Part shown: positions 36,064 through 45,063 of the stretch, in pieces | Layout: each line of letters starts with the position of its first letter | Position numbering within the stretch: the stretch's first letter is position 1 | NCBI GenBank assembly: GCA_016937855.1 | Contig: JAFGVU010000074.1 | Coordinates: forward strand, 1-56,135 | Direction: 5' to 3' | DNA length: 56,135 bases | DNA from: Bacteroidales bacterium | Lineage (GTDB): Bacteria; Bacteroidota; Bacteroidia; Bacteroidales; ML635J-15 | The notes under the pieces: model-generated | Databases searched by the model: none | What the model was told of the DNA's origin: nothing | Seen by the model: only the letters and a program-made list of their open reading frames with translations | Position numbers and translations under genes: made by a program

Positions 36064-36930
36064 TTATTTCTCAGCGATTAGTTTTTGCTTTGCCTCAGCA
36101 ATTTTTTTTGCCATTGCCGGACTGACTTCAGGATATTTTAGTTTTAGAGATTCTAGTTTTTCTTTTAAAATCTGGCTAACCAATAGACGTGAGAACCATT
36201 TTTTGTCGGATGGTATAACATGCCAAGGAGCTGTTTCAGTGGAAGTGTTTTTTAGCATTTGCTCAAATGCAAACATGTAATTGTCCCAATGTTGTCGTTC
36301 TTCGATATCTGCAGCAGAAAATTTCCAGTTTTTTTCTTGGTTTTCGATTCTTTCCAGAAAACGCTGTTTTTGTTCTGCTTTTGAGATGTTTAAGAAAAAC
36401 TTTAGTACAATAATTCCATTATCAGTTAGGTATTTTTCAAAATTATTGATTTGTTCAAATCTTTTTTGCCAAAATCTGTCGGAGTTTATATAATCGAGTG
36501 GAAGTTTTTGGGCATTTAGATATTCTGGATGCACCCGACAAACAAGTACTTCTTCGTAATATGACCGATTAAAAATTGCAATATTTCCTCTTTCGGGTAA
36601 ATGTTTGGAACATCTCCATAAAAAATCATGATCTAATTCCTCAGACGAAGGACTTTTAAAACTTTTTACCTGACATCCTTGTGGATTGACAGTTGACATA
36701 ACATGTTTTATTATTCCATCTTTTCCTGCAGCATCAAGAGCTTGCAGTATTATGAGTACACCATACTTGTTGTAAGCATATAGTTTCTCTTGTAGAGACG
36801 CAAGGTCAAAAATATTATCATTAAGTAATTCTTTTGCCTCTTTTTTGTCATGAAATGAACCAGTGTCTTTTGGAGAAAAATCCAAAAGGCTTTGACCGCG
36901 TTGAAACTTATATTTACTAATTTCAATCAT
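36064..36930 (-). CDS. Polyphosphate kinase 2 family protein
   Basis: A 288-residue PPK2 enzyme transferring phosphate between polyphosphate and nucleotides. It has the Walker A-like LQALDAAGKDGIIKHV, the lid/Walker B-like region FNRSYYEEVLVCRVHP, and the C-terminal PSDKKWFSRLLVSQIL. The sequence is of the short single-domain type; whether it prefers AMP, ADP or GDP cannot be told from this. A peptide deformylase gene lies 27 bp upstream, so they may be co-transcribed. Confidence 0.9.
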   Translation of the reverse strand: MIEISKYKFQRGQSLLDFSPKDTGSFHDKKEAKELLNDNIFDLASLQEKLYAYNKYGVLIILQALDAAGKDGIIKHVMSTVNPQGCQVKSFKSPSSEELDHDFLWRCSKHLPERGNIAIFNRSYYEEVLVCRVHPEYLNAQKLPLDYINSDRFWQKRFEQINNFEKYLTDNGIIVLKFFLNISKAEQKQRFLERIENQEKNWKFSAADIEERQHWDNYMFAFEQMLKNTSTETAPWHVIPSDKKWFSRLLVSQILKEKLESLKLKYPEVSPAMAKKIAEAKQKLIAEK

Positions 36931-36957
36931 ATTTAACTTTTATTAAGCCCAGTCTTG

Positions 36958-37506
36958 TTAGTTTTTAACTTTATACGAAGTGGCAACCTTGCCTTTAGTG
37001 ATATTGTTTAGTTTGGTTTTAATAAATCGTTTTTTTATCGGCGAGATTTTGTCAACAAACATTATCCCGTTTAAATGGTCATATTCGTGTTGGATAATTA
37101 TTGCAGGATATCCCTTGAGGTTTTCGGTTACTTTATTAAAATCACTGTCCAAGTATTCGATGGTCAGATTATTAATTCTGTTAACACTTTCGTTAATGCC
37201 TGGCACACTCAGACATCCTTCCTCGATAGCAATTGTTTCTTCGGTGTTAAAAGTTATTTTTGGATTGATAAAAACTCGTTTAAATCCTTCGAGTTCGGGT
37301 TCGTCCTTTGCCAAAACATTGGCGTCAATTGTTATTAAATTGATGTTTTTGCCAATTTGTGGAGCGGCAAGTCCAATCCCGTCTGCTTTATACATTGTCT
37401 CGAACATGTTATCAATTAACTCGTCTAAATTTGGATAATCTTTATCGATATCAACAGATTTTTTCCTTAATACAGGATTGCCATATAAATAAATTGGAAG
37501 TATCAT
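36958..37506 (-). CDS. def: Peptide deformylase
   Basis: Removes the formyl group from nascent proteins. The 182-residue enzyme has all three motifs: GIGLAAPQIG, EEGCLSVPG and QHEYDHLNG, which supply the metal ligands (Cys and two His) and the catalytic glutamate position. The ATG at 37506 overlaps the end of ruvX by 4 bp (ATGA), indicating translational coupling. Confidence 0.97.
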   Translation of the reverse strand: MILPIYLYGNPVLRKKSVDIDKDYPNLDELIDNMFETMYKADGIGLAAPQIGKNINLITIDANVLAKDEPELEGFKRVFINPKITFNTEETIAIEEGCLSVPGINESVNRINNLTIEYLDSDFNKVTENLKGYPAIIIQHEYDHLNGIMFVDKISPIKKRFIKTKLNNITKGKVATSYKVKN

Positions 37507-37925
37507 AAGTTATAATTTTCTTTTTCTAAATAAGATTGTAAAATAATTGTTGCACTAATTTTGTCAACAGTAGTTTTATCTTTTCGTTTTTCCTTTTTTA
37601 TGCCTACATCTATCATAGTTTGGAACGCCATTTTTGATGTAAATCTTTCATCAACTTCAACAAATTCCATTTCTTTAAAGACTTTTTTCAACCTGTTTAA
37701 AACTGGTTCTATGTATTTAACCGATTCAGAAGCTGTGTTGTTCATCTGAACAGGCATCCCAACAATAATTTTTTCTACCTCATTCTTTGCAAAATAGTTT
37801 GTCAGATAAAGCTCTAGTTCATGAGTAGGAACTGTTTCCAACGCAGTTGCTATAATACGGCTTGTGTCGGTAACTGCTATTCCGGTTTTTTTTCTCCCAA
37901 TATCTAAAGCGAGGTATCTTTTCAT
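37503..37925 (-). CDS. ruvX: Putative pre-16S rRNA nuclease / Holliday junction resolvase RuvX (YqgF)
   Basis: A 140-residue RNase H-fold protein with the family start RYLALDIGRKKTGIAVTD, the IIVGMPVQMNN segment, VEVDERFTSKMAFQTM and a C-terminal KISATIILQSYLE. Catalytic acidic residues (D7 region, E in VDERFTS, D near the end) are in place. The ATG at 37925 is the family start; an upstream in-frame extension is not conserved in character. It is followed by def with a 4-bp overlap. Confidence 0.92.
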   Translation of the reverse strand: MKRYLALDIGRKKTGIAVTDTSRIIATALETVPTHELELYLTNYFAKNEVEKIIVGMPVQMNNTASESVKYIEPVLNRLKKVFKEMEFVEVDERFTSKMAFQTMIDVGIKKEKRKDKTTVDKISATIILQSYLEKENYNL

Positions 37926-37990
37926 TTTTTTTGCAAAAATATTGAGGTTTTTGTTATAAAACAACCAAAATGAAAAATTTTCGTTAAAGA

Positions 37991-38024
37991 TTTGAATTTT
38001 ATATTAAAATATTACTTATATTTA
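37991..38024 (+). promoter_or_regulatory. Candidate promoter of the type A anchor-L gene
   Basis: TTTG at 37991-37994 and TATATTTA at 38017-38024 (one mismatch to TAnnTTTG) are spaced by 22 bp. The gene begins 30 bp downstream. Confidence 0.4.
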
Positions 38025-38053
38025 CGGTCTAAAAGCATGAAAATTACGCAGTT

Positions 38054-40384
38054 ATGAAAAAAATTCTATCATTATTCTTATTTTTGACAATATGTCTGGC
38101 AGGTATTTCGCAAATTACAACAAGCGAAGATTATGAAATATCTGTTTTAGTTACCGACACATTGATTAACGGCTGTACAACCGCCAGCAATGTTACAGTA
38201 AATAATGGAGCTTATGGATATTTTACAAAAGGCAATTCAAGTTTTCCTTTTGAGTCGGGTATTATTTTAGCATCAGGGGATATTGATAATGCTGAAGGTC
38301 CGAACTCTGGTGGTAGCGTTGGTAATGGAATTGGTAGCGGTGGCGATCCCGATTTGCAAGCATTATCCCCCGGATATACAATTAACGATGCTACGGTGCT
38401 TGAATTTGACTTTATTCCGGCAAGTGACACTATAAGATTTAATTATATCTTTGGTTCGGAGGAGTTTCCGGAATTTGTTGGGTCTAATTTTAATGATGTG
38501 TTTGGGTTTTTTCTATCTGGACCTGGTATCAATGGCCCATATTCAAACAATGCTGTTAATATTGCAATACTACCTAATAGCCAACCGGTAACAATTGATA
38601 ATGTTGATCCAGGTTATTATATTGGATCTCCTGGTACTGCAGCAGGCACTTTTAATAATGCAGTGCAATATGATGGAAATACAATCGTATTAACTGCTCA
38701 GTATGTTTTAACAGCATGCGAGACTTACCATATTAAATTAGCAGTTGGTGATGCTGGTGATTCATCATACGATTCAGGAGTGTTTATCGAAGCAGGTAGT
38801 TTTATTTCGGGTGCGTCTATCGAGGTTGTTAATAATGCTCAGGTAGGAGATGCTGCTGATTTATGGGAAGGATGTCAAAATTATTATGTTGTGTCGCGCG
38901 AAGAAGGTGCAGCAACAGATACCGAGGTTGTTATTGATGTTATGATAGCACCAGATTCAGAAGCTTCCGAAGGTGTTGACTTTACTAATTTCCCTACTCA
39001 AGTCGTGATTGAAGAAGGTGATATGACTGACACTATTTTTTACTCTGCTTTTAATGATGGGACAGAAGAGGGACACGAAACTATTATTGTAATGTTTTAC
39101 ACTGCATGCCCGTGTGGAAATATGTCAACAGCTGTTTATGATACTATTTGGATTTATGATGCTGAGTTTATTAAAGGCGGTATTCAGGATGTACAAACAT
39201 ATTATTGTGGAGTTGACGCTCCGGAGTCTGTTACTTTAGTTGGAAATTGTAATATCGATCCAAATGTCGATTACCATTGGAGTACAGGGGAGGATACCGA
39301 TGAAATTGTTGTTTATCCCGAACCTGGCGCAACAACATATTGGGTGACAATGATTGATCAATGTGGTAATGAGGTTTATGATTCTGTTACCATTCGAATA
39401 TCAGACATGAATGAGACTAATCATACACTTATAAATCCATCATGCTATAACGAGTGCGATGGTTATATAGAAATGACTATGGATGGAGAATTTGCCCCAT
39501 TTACTTACACTTATGCTAATAGCTTGTATCAATATATTCCTGATAGCGTGCACCATTCTAGTTTAGGAACTTTTGGAAATCTTTGCCCAGGTACATATAA
39601 AATTACGGCAACTGATAATATTGGCTGTTTTATCAGATATGAGTATGTCTTGGATAACCCCCCTCCGGTTAATTTATCAATAGGTATTCTTGAATCAAAT
39701 ATGGAGTTTTGCGAAGATCCCGGCAGTATTGTATTAAATGCTGAGTCAAATCAGCCCGATCCAATTTTTATGTGGAGCAATTCACAAACAACAGAATCTA
39801 TTACTGTTACACCAAATGTGGGGGAAAATGATTATTGGGTGAAAATATATGATAATTGTGGCAATTTTTATCAAGATAATATTTCGATAAAGTACTCAAA
39901 TATGTCGGTAAATGTCACCACAGAACCGGATATGGGCTCATGTAACGGATCTGCTTCTGCATTCGCTAATGATGGAATTTTTCCATATACTTATTATTGG
40001 CAGTCTCCAATTTCAGCTTTTGGAAATACCCAGACAGGTCTATGTTTTGGCCATTATGAGGTGCTTGTAACAGACCAAATAGGCTGTGAATTTACCGAAT
40101 ATGTGTACGTTGAAGAGCATAATTCTGTTCCGCAATCTTATTACGACGACATTTTTACTCTATTTCCTAATCCAACCGAGGGGAAAATCACTCTTGATTA
40201 TAAAAAGGGTAACTATCAAAACATACATATCGTTATCACTGATATTAAAGGAAGTGTTGTTTATGAAACTAATCTGAATGATAATTCTACAATTATTGAT
40301 GGGCTAAAGTGTGGGGTTTATTTTGTAGAACTGTATGACGGTAATTCAATGACAGCTGTACAAAAGTTAATAGTGACAAAATAA
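38054..40384 (+). CDS. Choice-of-anchor L protein with T9SS type A sorting domain
   Basis: A 776-residue exported protein (signal ILSLFLFLTICLAGISQ). Residues about 25-250 are a choice-of-anchor L domain (EFDFIPASDTIRFNYIFGSE, FGFFLSGPGI, YHIKLAVGDAGDSSYDSGVF). A Calx-beta-like segment (SEASEGVDFTNFPTQVVIEE) and two SprB-like/PKD-like domains follow. The C-terminus is a type A sorting domain (LFPNPTEGKITLDY, VVYETNL, GVYFVELYDG, VQKLIV), in contrast to the type B ending of its anchor-L relative at 10388. It is a single gene followed by a hairpin. Surface or secreted adhesin inferred. Confidence 0.92.
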   Translation: MKKILSLFLFLTICLAGISQITTSEDYEISVLVTDTLINGCTTASNVTVNNGAYGYFTKGNSSFPFESGIILASGDIDNAEGPNSGGSVGNGIGSGGDPDLQALSPGYTINDATVLEFDFIPASDTIRFNYIFGSEEFPEFVGSNFNDVFGFFLSGPGINGPYSNNAVNIAILPNSQPVTIDNVDPGYYIGSPGTAAGTFNNAVQYDGNTIVLTAQYVLTACETYHIKLAVGDAGDSSYDSGVFIEAGSFISGASIEVVNNAQVGDAADLWEGCQNYYVVSREEGAATDTEVVIDVMIAPDSEASEGVDFTNFPTQVVIEEGDMTDTIFYSAFNDGTEEGHETIIVMFYTACPCGNMSTAVYDTIWIYDAEFIKGGIQDVQTYYCGVDAPESVTLVGNCNIDPNVDYHWSTGEDTDEIVVYPEPGATTYWVTMIDQCGNEVYDSVTIRISDMNETNHTLINPSCYNECDGYIEMTMDGEFAPFTYTYANSLYQYIPDSVHHSSLGTFGNLCPGTYKITATDNIGCFIRYEYVLDNPPPVNLSIGILESNMEFCEDPGSIVLNAESNQPDPIFMWSNSQTTESITVTPNVGENDYWVKIYDNCGNFYQDNISIKYSNMSVNVTTEPDMGSCNGSASAFANDGIFPYTYYWQSPISAFGNTQTGLCFGHYEVLVTDQIGCEFTEYVYVEEHNSVPQSYYDDIFTLFPNPTEGKITLDYKKGNYQNIHIVITDIKGSVVYETNLNDNSTIIDGLKCGVYFVELYDGNSMTAVQKLIVTK

Positions 40385-40410
40385 TTTCATTTCGTATAAT
40401 ATTGAGCCAA

Positions 40411-40446
40411 AAAGTCTCATTTGTGATTTGCAGATGAGATTTTTTG
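40411..40446 (+). terminator. Rho-independent terminator after the type A anchor-L gene
   Basis: AGTCTCAT and ATGAGATT pair across a 13-base loop and are followed by a run of T. It lies about 30 bp after the stop codon. Confidence 0.6.
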
Positions 40447-40505
40447 TTTTGTAGTTTAAAAAGAATTTGTATTTTTAAAAAAATAATTTTTGTAAAATTC
40501 AGGTT

Positions 40506-42257
40506 ATGTCAAGAGAAATCAAATTCAGTTTAGTTTATCGTGATATGTGGCAATCGAGTGGGAAATATGTACCTCGTCTTGATCAACTTAAAAAAATTGC
40601 ACCTGTAATAATTGATATGGGATGTTTTAGCCGTATTGAGACAAATGGGGGTGCTTTTGAACAAGTAAATTTGCTTTATGGCGAAAACCCAAATCAAGTT
40701 GTAAAGGAATGGGTTAAACCTTTTAACGAGGCAGGAATTCAGACTCACATGCTCGAACGAGCGCTCAATGGTATTCGAATGTATCCTGTCCCGGCAGATG
40801 TGCGTCGCTTAATGTTTAAAGTAAAAAAAGCGCAAGGTGTTGATATCGCGCGTTCTTTTTGCGGGTTAAATGATCATCGAAATCTCGAACTTTCAATAAA
40901 ATATGCAAAAGAGGCCGGAATGATTTCTCAGGCAACACTTAGTATAACTCATTCTGATATACACACTGTAGAATATTATATGGGAGTTGTTGAAAAAGCA
41001 ATGGAATACGGTGCAGATGAGATTTGCTTAAAAGATATGGCTGGAGTTGGCCGTCCTGCAACTCTCGGACGACTTGTCAGAGAAATTAAAGCTGCTTATC
41101 CAGATGTGATTGTGCAGTATCATGGACATTCTGGTCCTGGTTTCTCAGTTGCATCAACTCTCGAAGTCGCACGAGCAGGAGCAGATTATATTGATGTTGC
41201 TATGGAACCTCTTGCTTGGGGAACTGTGCATCCCGATGTAATTACAATACAGGCTATGCTCAAAGATGCAGGATTTAAAGTTCCGGATATTAATATGAAA
41301 GCATATATGCAAGCCAGAACTTTAAATCAAGAGTTTATTGACGACTTTTTGGGGTATTGGATAAATCCTAAAAACAGATATATGACCTCGCTGCTTGTGG
41401 GTTGCGGTTTGCCTGGAGGTATGATGGGAAGTTTAATGGCCGACCTGGAAGGTGTTCATCAAGGTATAAATCAATCATTGGCTGCTTCAGGTAAAAACAT
41501 TCTCAGTGTTGACGAATTATTAGTTTTACTTTTTGAAGAAGTGCAATTTGTATGGCCTAAACTTGGCTATCCGCCTTTGGTAACTCCATTTAGTCAGTAT
41601 GTCAAAAATGTGGCTTTAATGAATGTCATGTTTATGTTACAAGGCAAAGGTAGATTCGAAATGATCGATAAGAACACTTGGGATATGATATTAGGCAAGG
41701 CCGGAACTTTACCCGGACCTCTTGCTCCTGAAATACTTGAACTAGCTAAGTCCGGAGACAAGGAGTTTTACTCCGGCGTGCCTCAAGATGCTTATCCTGA
41801 TGAATTGGATAAGTTTAGAGCAGAAATGATTCAAAATAATTGGGATCTTGGAGAAAATGATGAAGAGTTATTTGAGTTCGCAATGCACGATAGACAATAT
41901 AGGGATTATAAATCCGGCGTAGCAAAACAGAGATTCCAAGAGGAATTGGCAAATCATAAAAATCAAAGGACTATTAGCACAACTAAACCATCGCCTAGTT
42001 CAAATAATCCAAAAATCAAGGAAATAAAATCTCCATATATGGGAAAACTGTATTTCGATTTGTCTTTAGATATGGATCCTCAATGCGTGCAATGTGGTGA
42101 CCCCATAACAGTCGGTAAGAGAATATGTTACTTAGAATCTTATCATAATTATCAAGAAATCGTATCAGACTTTAATGGCCGGCTTAAGGAAGTGTTCTTT
42201 GATCATGGAGATTTTGTTAATAAAGATGAGGTAATTGCTTTAGTTGAAGTAGATTAG
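40506..42257 (+). CDS. Pyruvate carboxylase/oxaloacetate decarboxylase alpha-type carboxyltransferase, biotin lysine missing
   Basis: A 583-residue protein with a carboxyltransferase TIM barrel and a C-terminal lipoyl/biotinyl-like domain. Barrel metal and lysine sites are present: YRDMWQSSGKY, EICLKDMAG (carbamylated-lysine strand) and VQYHGHSGPG (HxH). The following conserved carboxylase domain is also present (LVGCGLPGGMMGSLMADLEG). The C-terminal domain folds like a biotin carrier (PYMGKLYF to ALVEVD), but the usual EAMKM site reads ESYHN, so the biotinyl lysine is absent. It may act with a separate carrier or have a changed role. No decarboxylase beta or carrier subunit lies nearby. ATG at 40506 is close to an AT-rich leader. 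Confidence 0.85.
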   Translation: MSREIKFSLVYRDMWQSSGKYVPRLDQLKKIAPVIIDMGCFSRIETNGGAFEQVNLLYGENPNQVVKEWVKPFNEAGIQTHMLERALNGIRMYPVPADVRRLMFKVKKAQGVDIARSFCGLNDHRNLELSIKYAKEAGMISQATLSITHSDIHTVEYYMGVVEKAMEYGADEICLKDMAGVGRPATLGRLVREIKAAYPDVIVQYHGHSGPGFSVASTLEVARAGADYIDVAMEPLAWGTVHPDVITIQAMLKDAGFKVPDINMKAYMQARTLNQEFIDDFLGYWINPKNRYMTSLLVGCGLPGGMMGSLMADLEGVHQGINQSLAASGKNILSVDELLVLLFEEVQFVWPKLGYPPLVTPFSQYVKNVALMNVMFMLQGKGRFEMIDKNTWDMILGKAGTLPGPLAPEILELAKSGDKEFYSGVPQDAYPDELDKFRAEMIQNNWDLGENDEELFEFAMHDRQYRDYKSGVAKQRFQEELANHKNQRTISTTKPSPSSNNPKIKEIKSPYMGKLYFDLSLDMDPQCVQCGDPITVGKRICYLESYHNYQEIVSDFNGRLKEVFFDHGDFVNKDEVIALVEVD

Positions 42258-42736
42258 TTTTGAATTGTACTAATGCAGGATGAGTTAATCTCAAAAATAT
42301 GAACATTGAATCGCTCTAAAGTTTTACCTAAAAATTTTGGTTCTTCGGTTACATATACTTCTAATAACCAATCTGCATTTGCACTATATGGTGAACTGCA
42401 GTAACCTTCTGTTTTGTCGGGTGTGAAAACAATCTGAAATGGCTCATCGTTCTTTAAACCTGTTAAAATAAGAGAATCACATGATTTGCTAATCTCAACA
42501 GACGGAGTTACCCACATGTCGGAAGATGTCTCATAAAATTTGCCGTATTCATCCGGCGCAATCATTGTCGTGCGAGGTTTAACCGTGTTTGCATAATATC
42601 GATCAACCTGAATCGAGTCTTGCGTATTATTTCTAAATGCCAAGGCATGGTTCTCGTATTGGTCGGTGCAGCCCGAAAAAACAATTATGGTCACAATAAT
42701 AATTGCGATGATAGAGATGTTGAATAATTTAGTCAT
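42254..42736 (-). CDS. Hypothetical lipoprotein
   Basis: A 160-residue lipoprotein (signal ISIIAIIIVTIIVFSGC). The mature part is mainly beta (ENHALAFRNNTQDSIQVDRY; LLEVYVTEEPKFLGKTLERF). No family recognised. Its ATG overlaps the end of the upstream NamZ-like gene by 8 bp, so it is translated with it and may act in the same envelope process. It converges on the carboxyltransferase gene with a 4-bp overlap of ends. Confidence 0.65.
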   Translation of the reverse strand: MTKLFNISIIAIIIVTIIVFSGCTDQYENHALAFRNNTQDSIQVDRYYANTVKPRTTMIAPDEYGKFYETSSDMWVTPSVEISKSCDSLILTGLKNDEPFQIVFTPDKTEGYCSSPYSANADWLLEVYVTEEPKFLGKTLERFNVHIFEINSSCISTIQN

Positions 42737-43955
42737 ATATTAGATATTTACTTCGGATTTTTTTAAATTCTGAAAGCTGAGGTTCCCAAGATTCTCTAAT
42801 TTCTTGTTCGCTCAGCTTATTTTCAATTTGAGACCTAAATACCGAACTCCCCGATACTAGTTCAATAGAGTTGTTTTTTTTAAAGAAGTTTTGCTTGTCA
42901 GGAAATAAACTAAAAACTTTAATTATTAGACCAATATTTAATCTTTCTTTTTGCCATTCAAAGATGGAATTATTTTCTGATAAATCGAAACCGTAACACA
43001 GTTCACCATTAAGTTTTGGGTCTGAAGCTCCTTTGTTTGGTTGAGGAGTGAAGGTGAAATTGGCTTGATCTACCTTATTGAAATTAGGGTGACCTATTAT
43101 CTGGAATTGTTTATTTGTGCCTCTACCTATACTTAAATTAGTAGATTCGAAAAAGCATAGGGTTGGATACAATTCTATGGATCTGTCATTTGGTAGATTT
43201 GGTGAAGGTGGGATGGGTAACAAATATTTTGTCGAACGCGAATAATTTGTACAAGTGACTACTGTTAAATTGCAACTAATCTTATTTTGTAACCATTTTT
43301 CACCATTAATCATCAACGCATATTCGCCGATTGACATCCCGTAAACAACCGGTACAGGATGCATCCCGATAAAAGAACGATTATTAGCCGTATCTAAAAC
43401 TGGTCCATCAACATAGTGGATATTTGGATTCGGTCTGTCGAGCACAATAACAGGTATTTCATTTTCAGCACAAGCTTCCATAACATAATGCAATGTTGAA
43501 ATATAAGTGTAAAATCTTGTGCCGACATCTTGTAGATCAAACACAACAATGTCAATACCTATTAGTTGATCATCATAAGGTTTTTTGTTTTTGCCATAAA
43601 GTGAAACTATTGGTAACCCGGTAGTTGGGTCAATGCTGTCATCAATTATTGCTCCTGCATCTGCATCGCCTCTAAAACCATGCTCAGGACAAAAAACTTT
43701 AACTATATTTATTCCCGAATTTAATAGAGTATCAACCAAATGGATGTCTTTAATTATACTTGTATGATTGGCAACTACTGCAACTTTTTTGTCTTTAAGT
43801 AAATCAAAATAGGCTTTTGTGTCATATATTCCGGGATAAACTATTGTATCTGTATTATCAACTAAAATTTTAGTTTTCTCATCTAAACTTGCTGAATTTT
43901 GGGAATTGCACGATAAAAATATTATCGCAGATAGTATTACTAAGAGACTACTCAT
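42729..43955 (-). CDS. DUF1343/NamZ-type exo-beta-N-acetylmuramidase, lipoprotein
   Basis: A 408-residue protein with a lipoprotein signal (SSLLVILSAIIFLSC). The DUF1343 domain shows KVAVVANHTSIIKDIHLVD, VKVFCPEHGFRGDADAG, LIGIDIVVFDLQDVGTRFYT and VLDRPNPN. Members of this family (NamZ) release N-acetylmuramic acid from peptidoglycan fragments, which suggests cell-wall recycling in the periplasm. ATG 43955 is used; a TTG lies upstream. A small lipoprotein gene follows with an 8-bp overlap. Confidence 0.88.
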   Translation of the reverse strand: MSSLLVILSAIIFLSCNSQNSASLDEKTKILVDNTDTIVYPGIYDTKAYFDLLKDKKVAVVANHTSIIKDIHLVDTLLNSGINIVKVFCPEHGFRGDADAGAIIDDSIDPTTGLPIVSLYGKNKKPYDDQLIGIDIVVFDLQDVGTRFYTYISTLHYVMEACAENEIPVIVLDRPNPNIHYVDGPVLDTANNRSFIGMHPVPVVYGMSIGEYALMINGEKWLQNKISCNLTVVTCTNYSRSTKYLLPIPPSPNLPNDRSIELYPTLCFFESTNLSIGRGTNKQFQIIGHPNFNKVDQANFTFTPQPNKGASDPKLNGELCYGFDLSENNSIFEWQKERLNIGLIIKVFSLFPDKQNFFKKNNSIELVSGSSVFRSQIENKLSEQEIRESWEPQLSEFKKIRSKYLIYD

Positions 43956-43973
43956 AAAAATCAGTTTTATTGA

Positions 43974-44002
43974 CAAAAATAACTGAAATAGTTTTCTTTA
44001 AA
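43974..44002 (-). promoter_or_regulatory. Candidate promoter of the NamZ-like gene
   Basis: On the minus strand TATTTTTG at 43981-43974 matches TAnnTTTG, with TTTA at 44002-43999 after a short 17-bp spacer. The ATG is 19 bases downstream. Weak on the -33 side. Confidence 0.35.
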
Positions 44003-44186
44003 GCTTTTGTTTGCAGAAGTTTACAACAAATAATTGTTAATTTTTAGGACTCTTAGTTTAATTATTAAAAAAATGATCAATTTATAAAAAAAATAAAAAT
44101 ATTTTATCATAATGGTTAGTACTTTGTACAAAATAATGATTTTTGAAAACAGACAAATTACAGGGCTTGTATGATATTGTTATTTT

Positions 44187-44951
44187 TTAACGATATCCAA
44201 CAGCACCATAAACAATAAATCCGGCAACTTCATGAATTAGTAATCTCCAGCCTTCGAGAACTTCTGATTTTGGAACAAATATTTGATCTAATGTGAATTT
44301 TCTATTGCCTGAGTATCGGTCTGTAACATAAGTGTCAAATACAAATCCTTGTTTACTAAAACAAGCTGCTGCGCGACGCATATGATATGCACTTGTTATC
44401 AGGAGGTATGTGTTTTGATTCTCTTTTGGATTTAGAATTTTGGCTGATTCAAAGGCATTTTCGTAGGTGTTTTTTGACAGAGATTCGATTTCTATATCAC
44501 ATTCAGGAATACCTACCAAAACTAAAAAATCCTTTAAAATATCTGATTCTTTGTGTTTTTGATTAAATATTTCGCCCGATCCACCTGTAATGAATATTTT
44601 TTTGCAGTAACCCAAGCGATAAAGTTCTACAGCCTGCATCAATCTATCATTTGAAGATTTAAAATTAATTCTTTCGTATTTATCATCATAGGTAATCATG
44701 CCTGTTAGTACGATTACATAATCGTATTTTTGCTTTAATTCGGTTTTTTGTTTTGCATCGGGTTCCCAAGCTCTCATAAACTCGTGAAAAATAAAAGGAT
44801 TTGTGAAGAAAACTAAAAATGCAAATGCGACAATAGCTAGAAAACGTCGTAGTTTTTGTTCTTTTATAATTAAAGAAAGTGCAAATAGTACAATAATCCA
44901 AATAACTGGAGAAATTAAGTATTGTAATATTTTGGATAAATAGAAAAACAT
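44187..44951 (-). CDS. YdcF/ElyC/SanA family protein (DUF218)
   Basis: A 254-residue protein with two N-terminal membrane segments (ILQYLISPVIWIIVLFALSL; FLAIVAFAFLVFFTNPFIF) and a periplasmic DUF218 domain: DYVIVLTGMITYDD, LYRLGYCKKIFITGGSGE, LITSAYHMRRAAACFSKQG. ElyC-type proteins affect envelope biogenesis and lipid-carrier metabolism; the reaction is not established. ATG 44951 is used instead of the TTG at 44957. It stands alone, with a 231-bp AT-rich gap (43956-44186) downstream. Confidence 0.85.
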   Translation of the reverse strand: MFFYLSKILQYLISPVIWIIVLFALSLIIKEQKLRRFLAIVAFAFLVFFTNPFIFHEFMRAWEPDAKQKTELKQKYDYVIVLTGMITYDDKYERINFKSSNDRLMQAVELYRLGYCKKIFITGGSGEIFNQKHKESDILKDFLVLVGIPECDIEIESLSKNTYENAFESAKILNPKENQNTYLLITSAYHMRRAAACFSKQGFVFDTYVTDRYSGNRKFTLDQIFVPKSEVLEGWRLLIHEVAGFIVYGAVGYR

Positions 44952-44992
44952 AATCAAAATTAGTTTAAAAAGAATGTTTTTTAATAAAAGCT

Positions 44993-45023
44993 ATTGTTCA
45001 ATCAACAAAATTATTTAATTTTA
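44993..45023 (+). promoter_or_regulatory. Candidate promoter of glutamine synthetase
   Basis: ATTG at 44993-44996 and TAATTTTA at 45016-45023 are separated by 19 bp, each one base off consensus. The gene begins 40 bp downstream. Confidence 0.35.
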
Positions 45024-45063
45024 TCAAAATTTGGTCAGAATCTAAAATTAAAATTAAAATATT

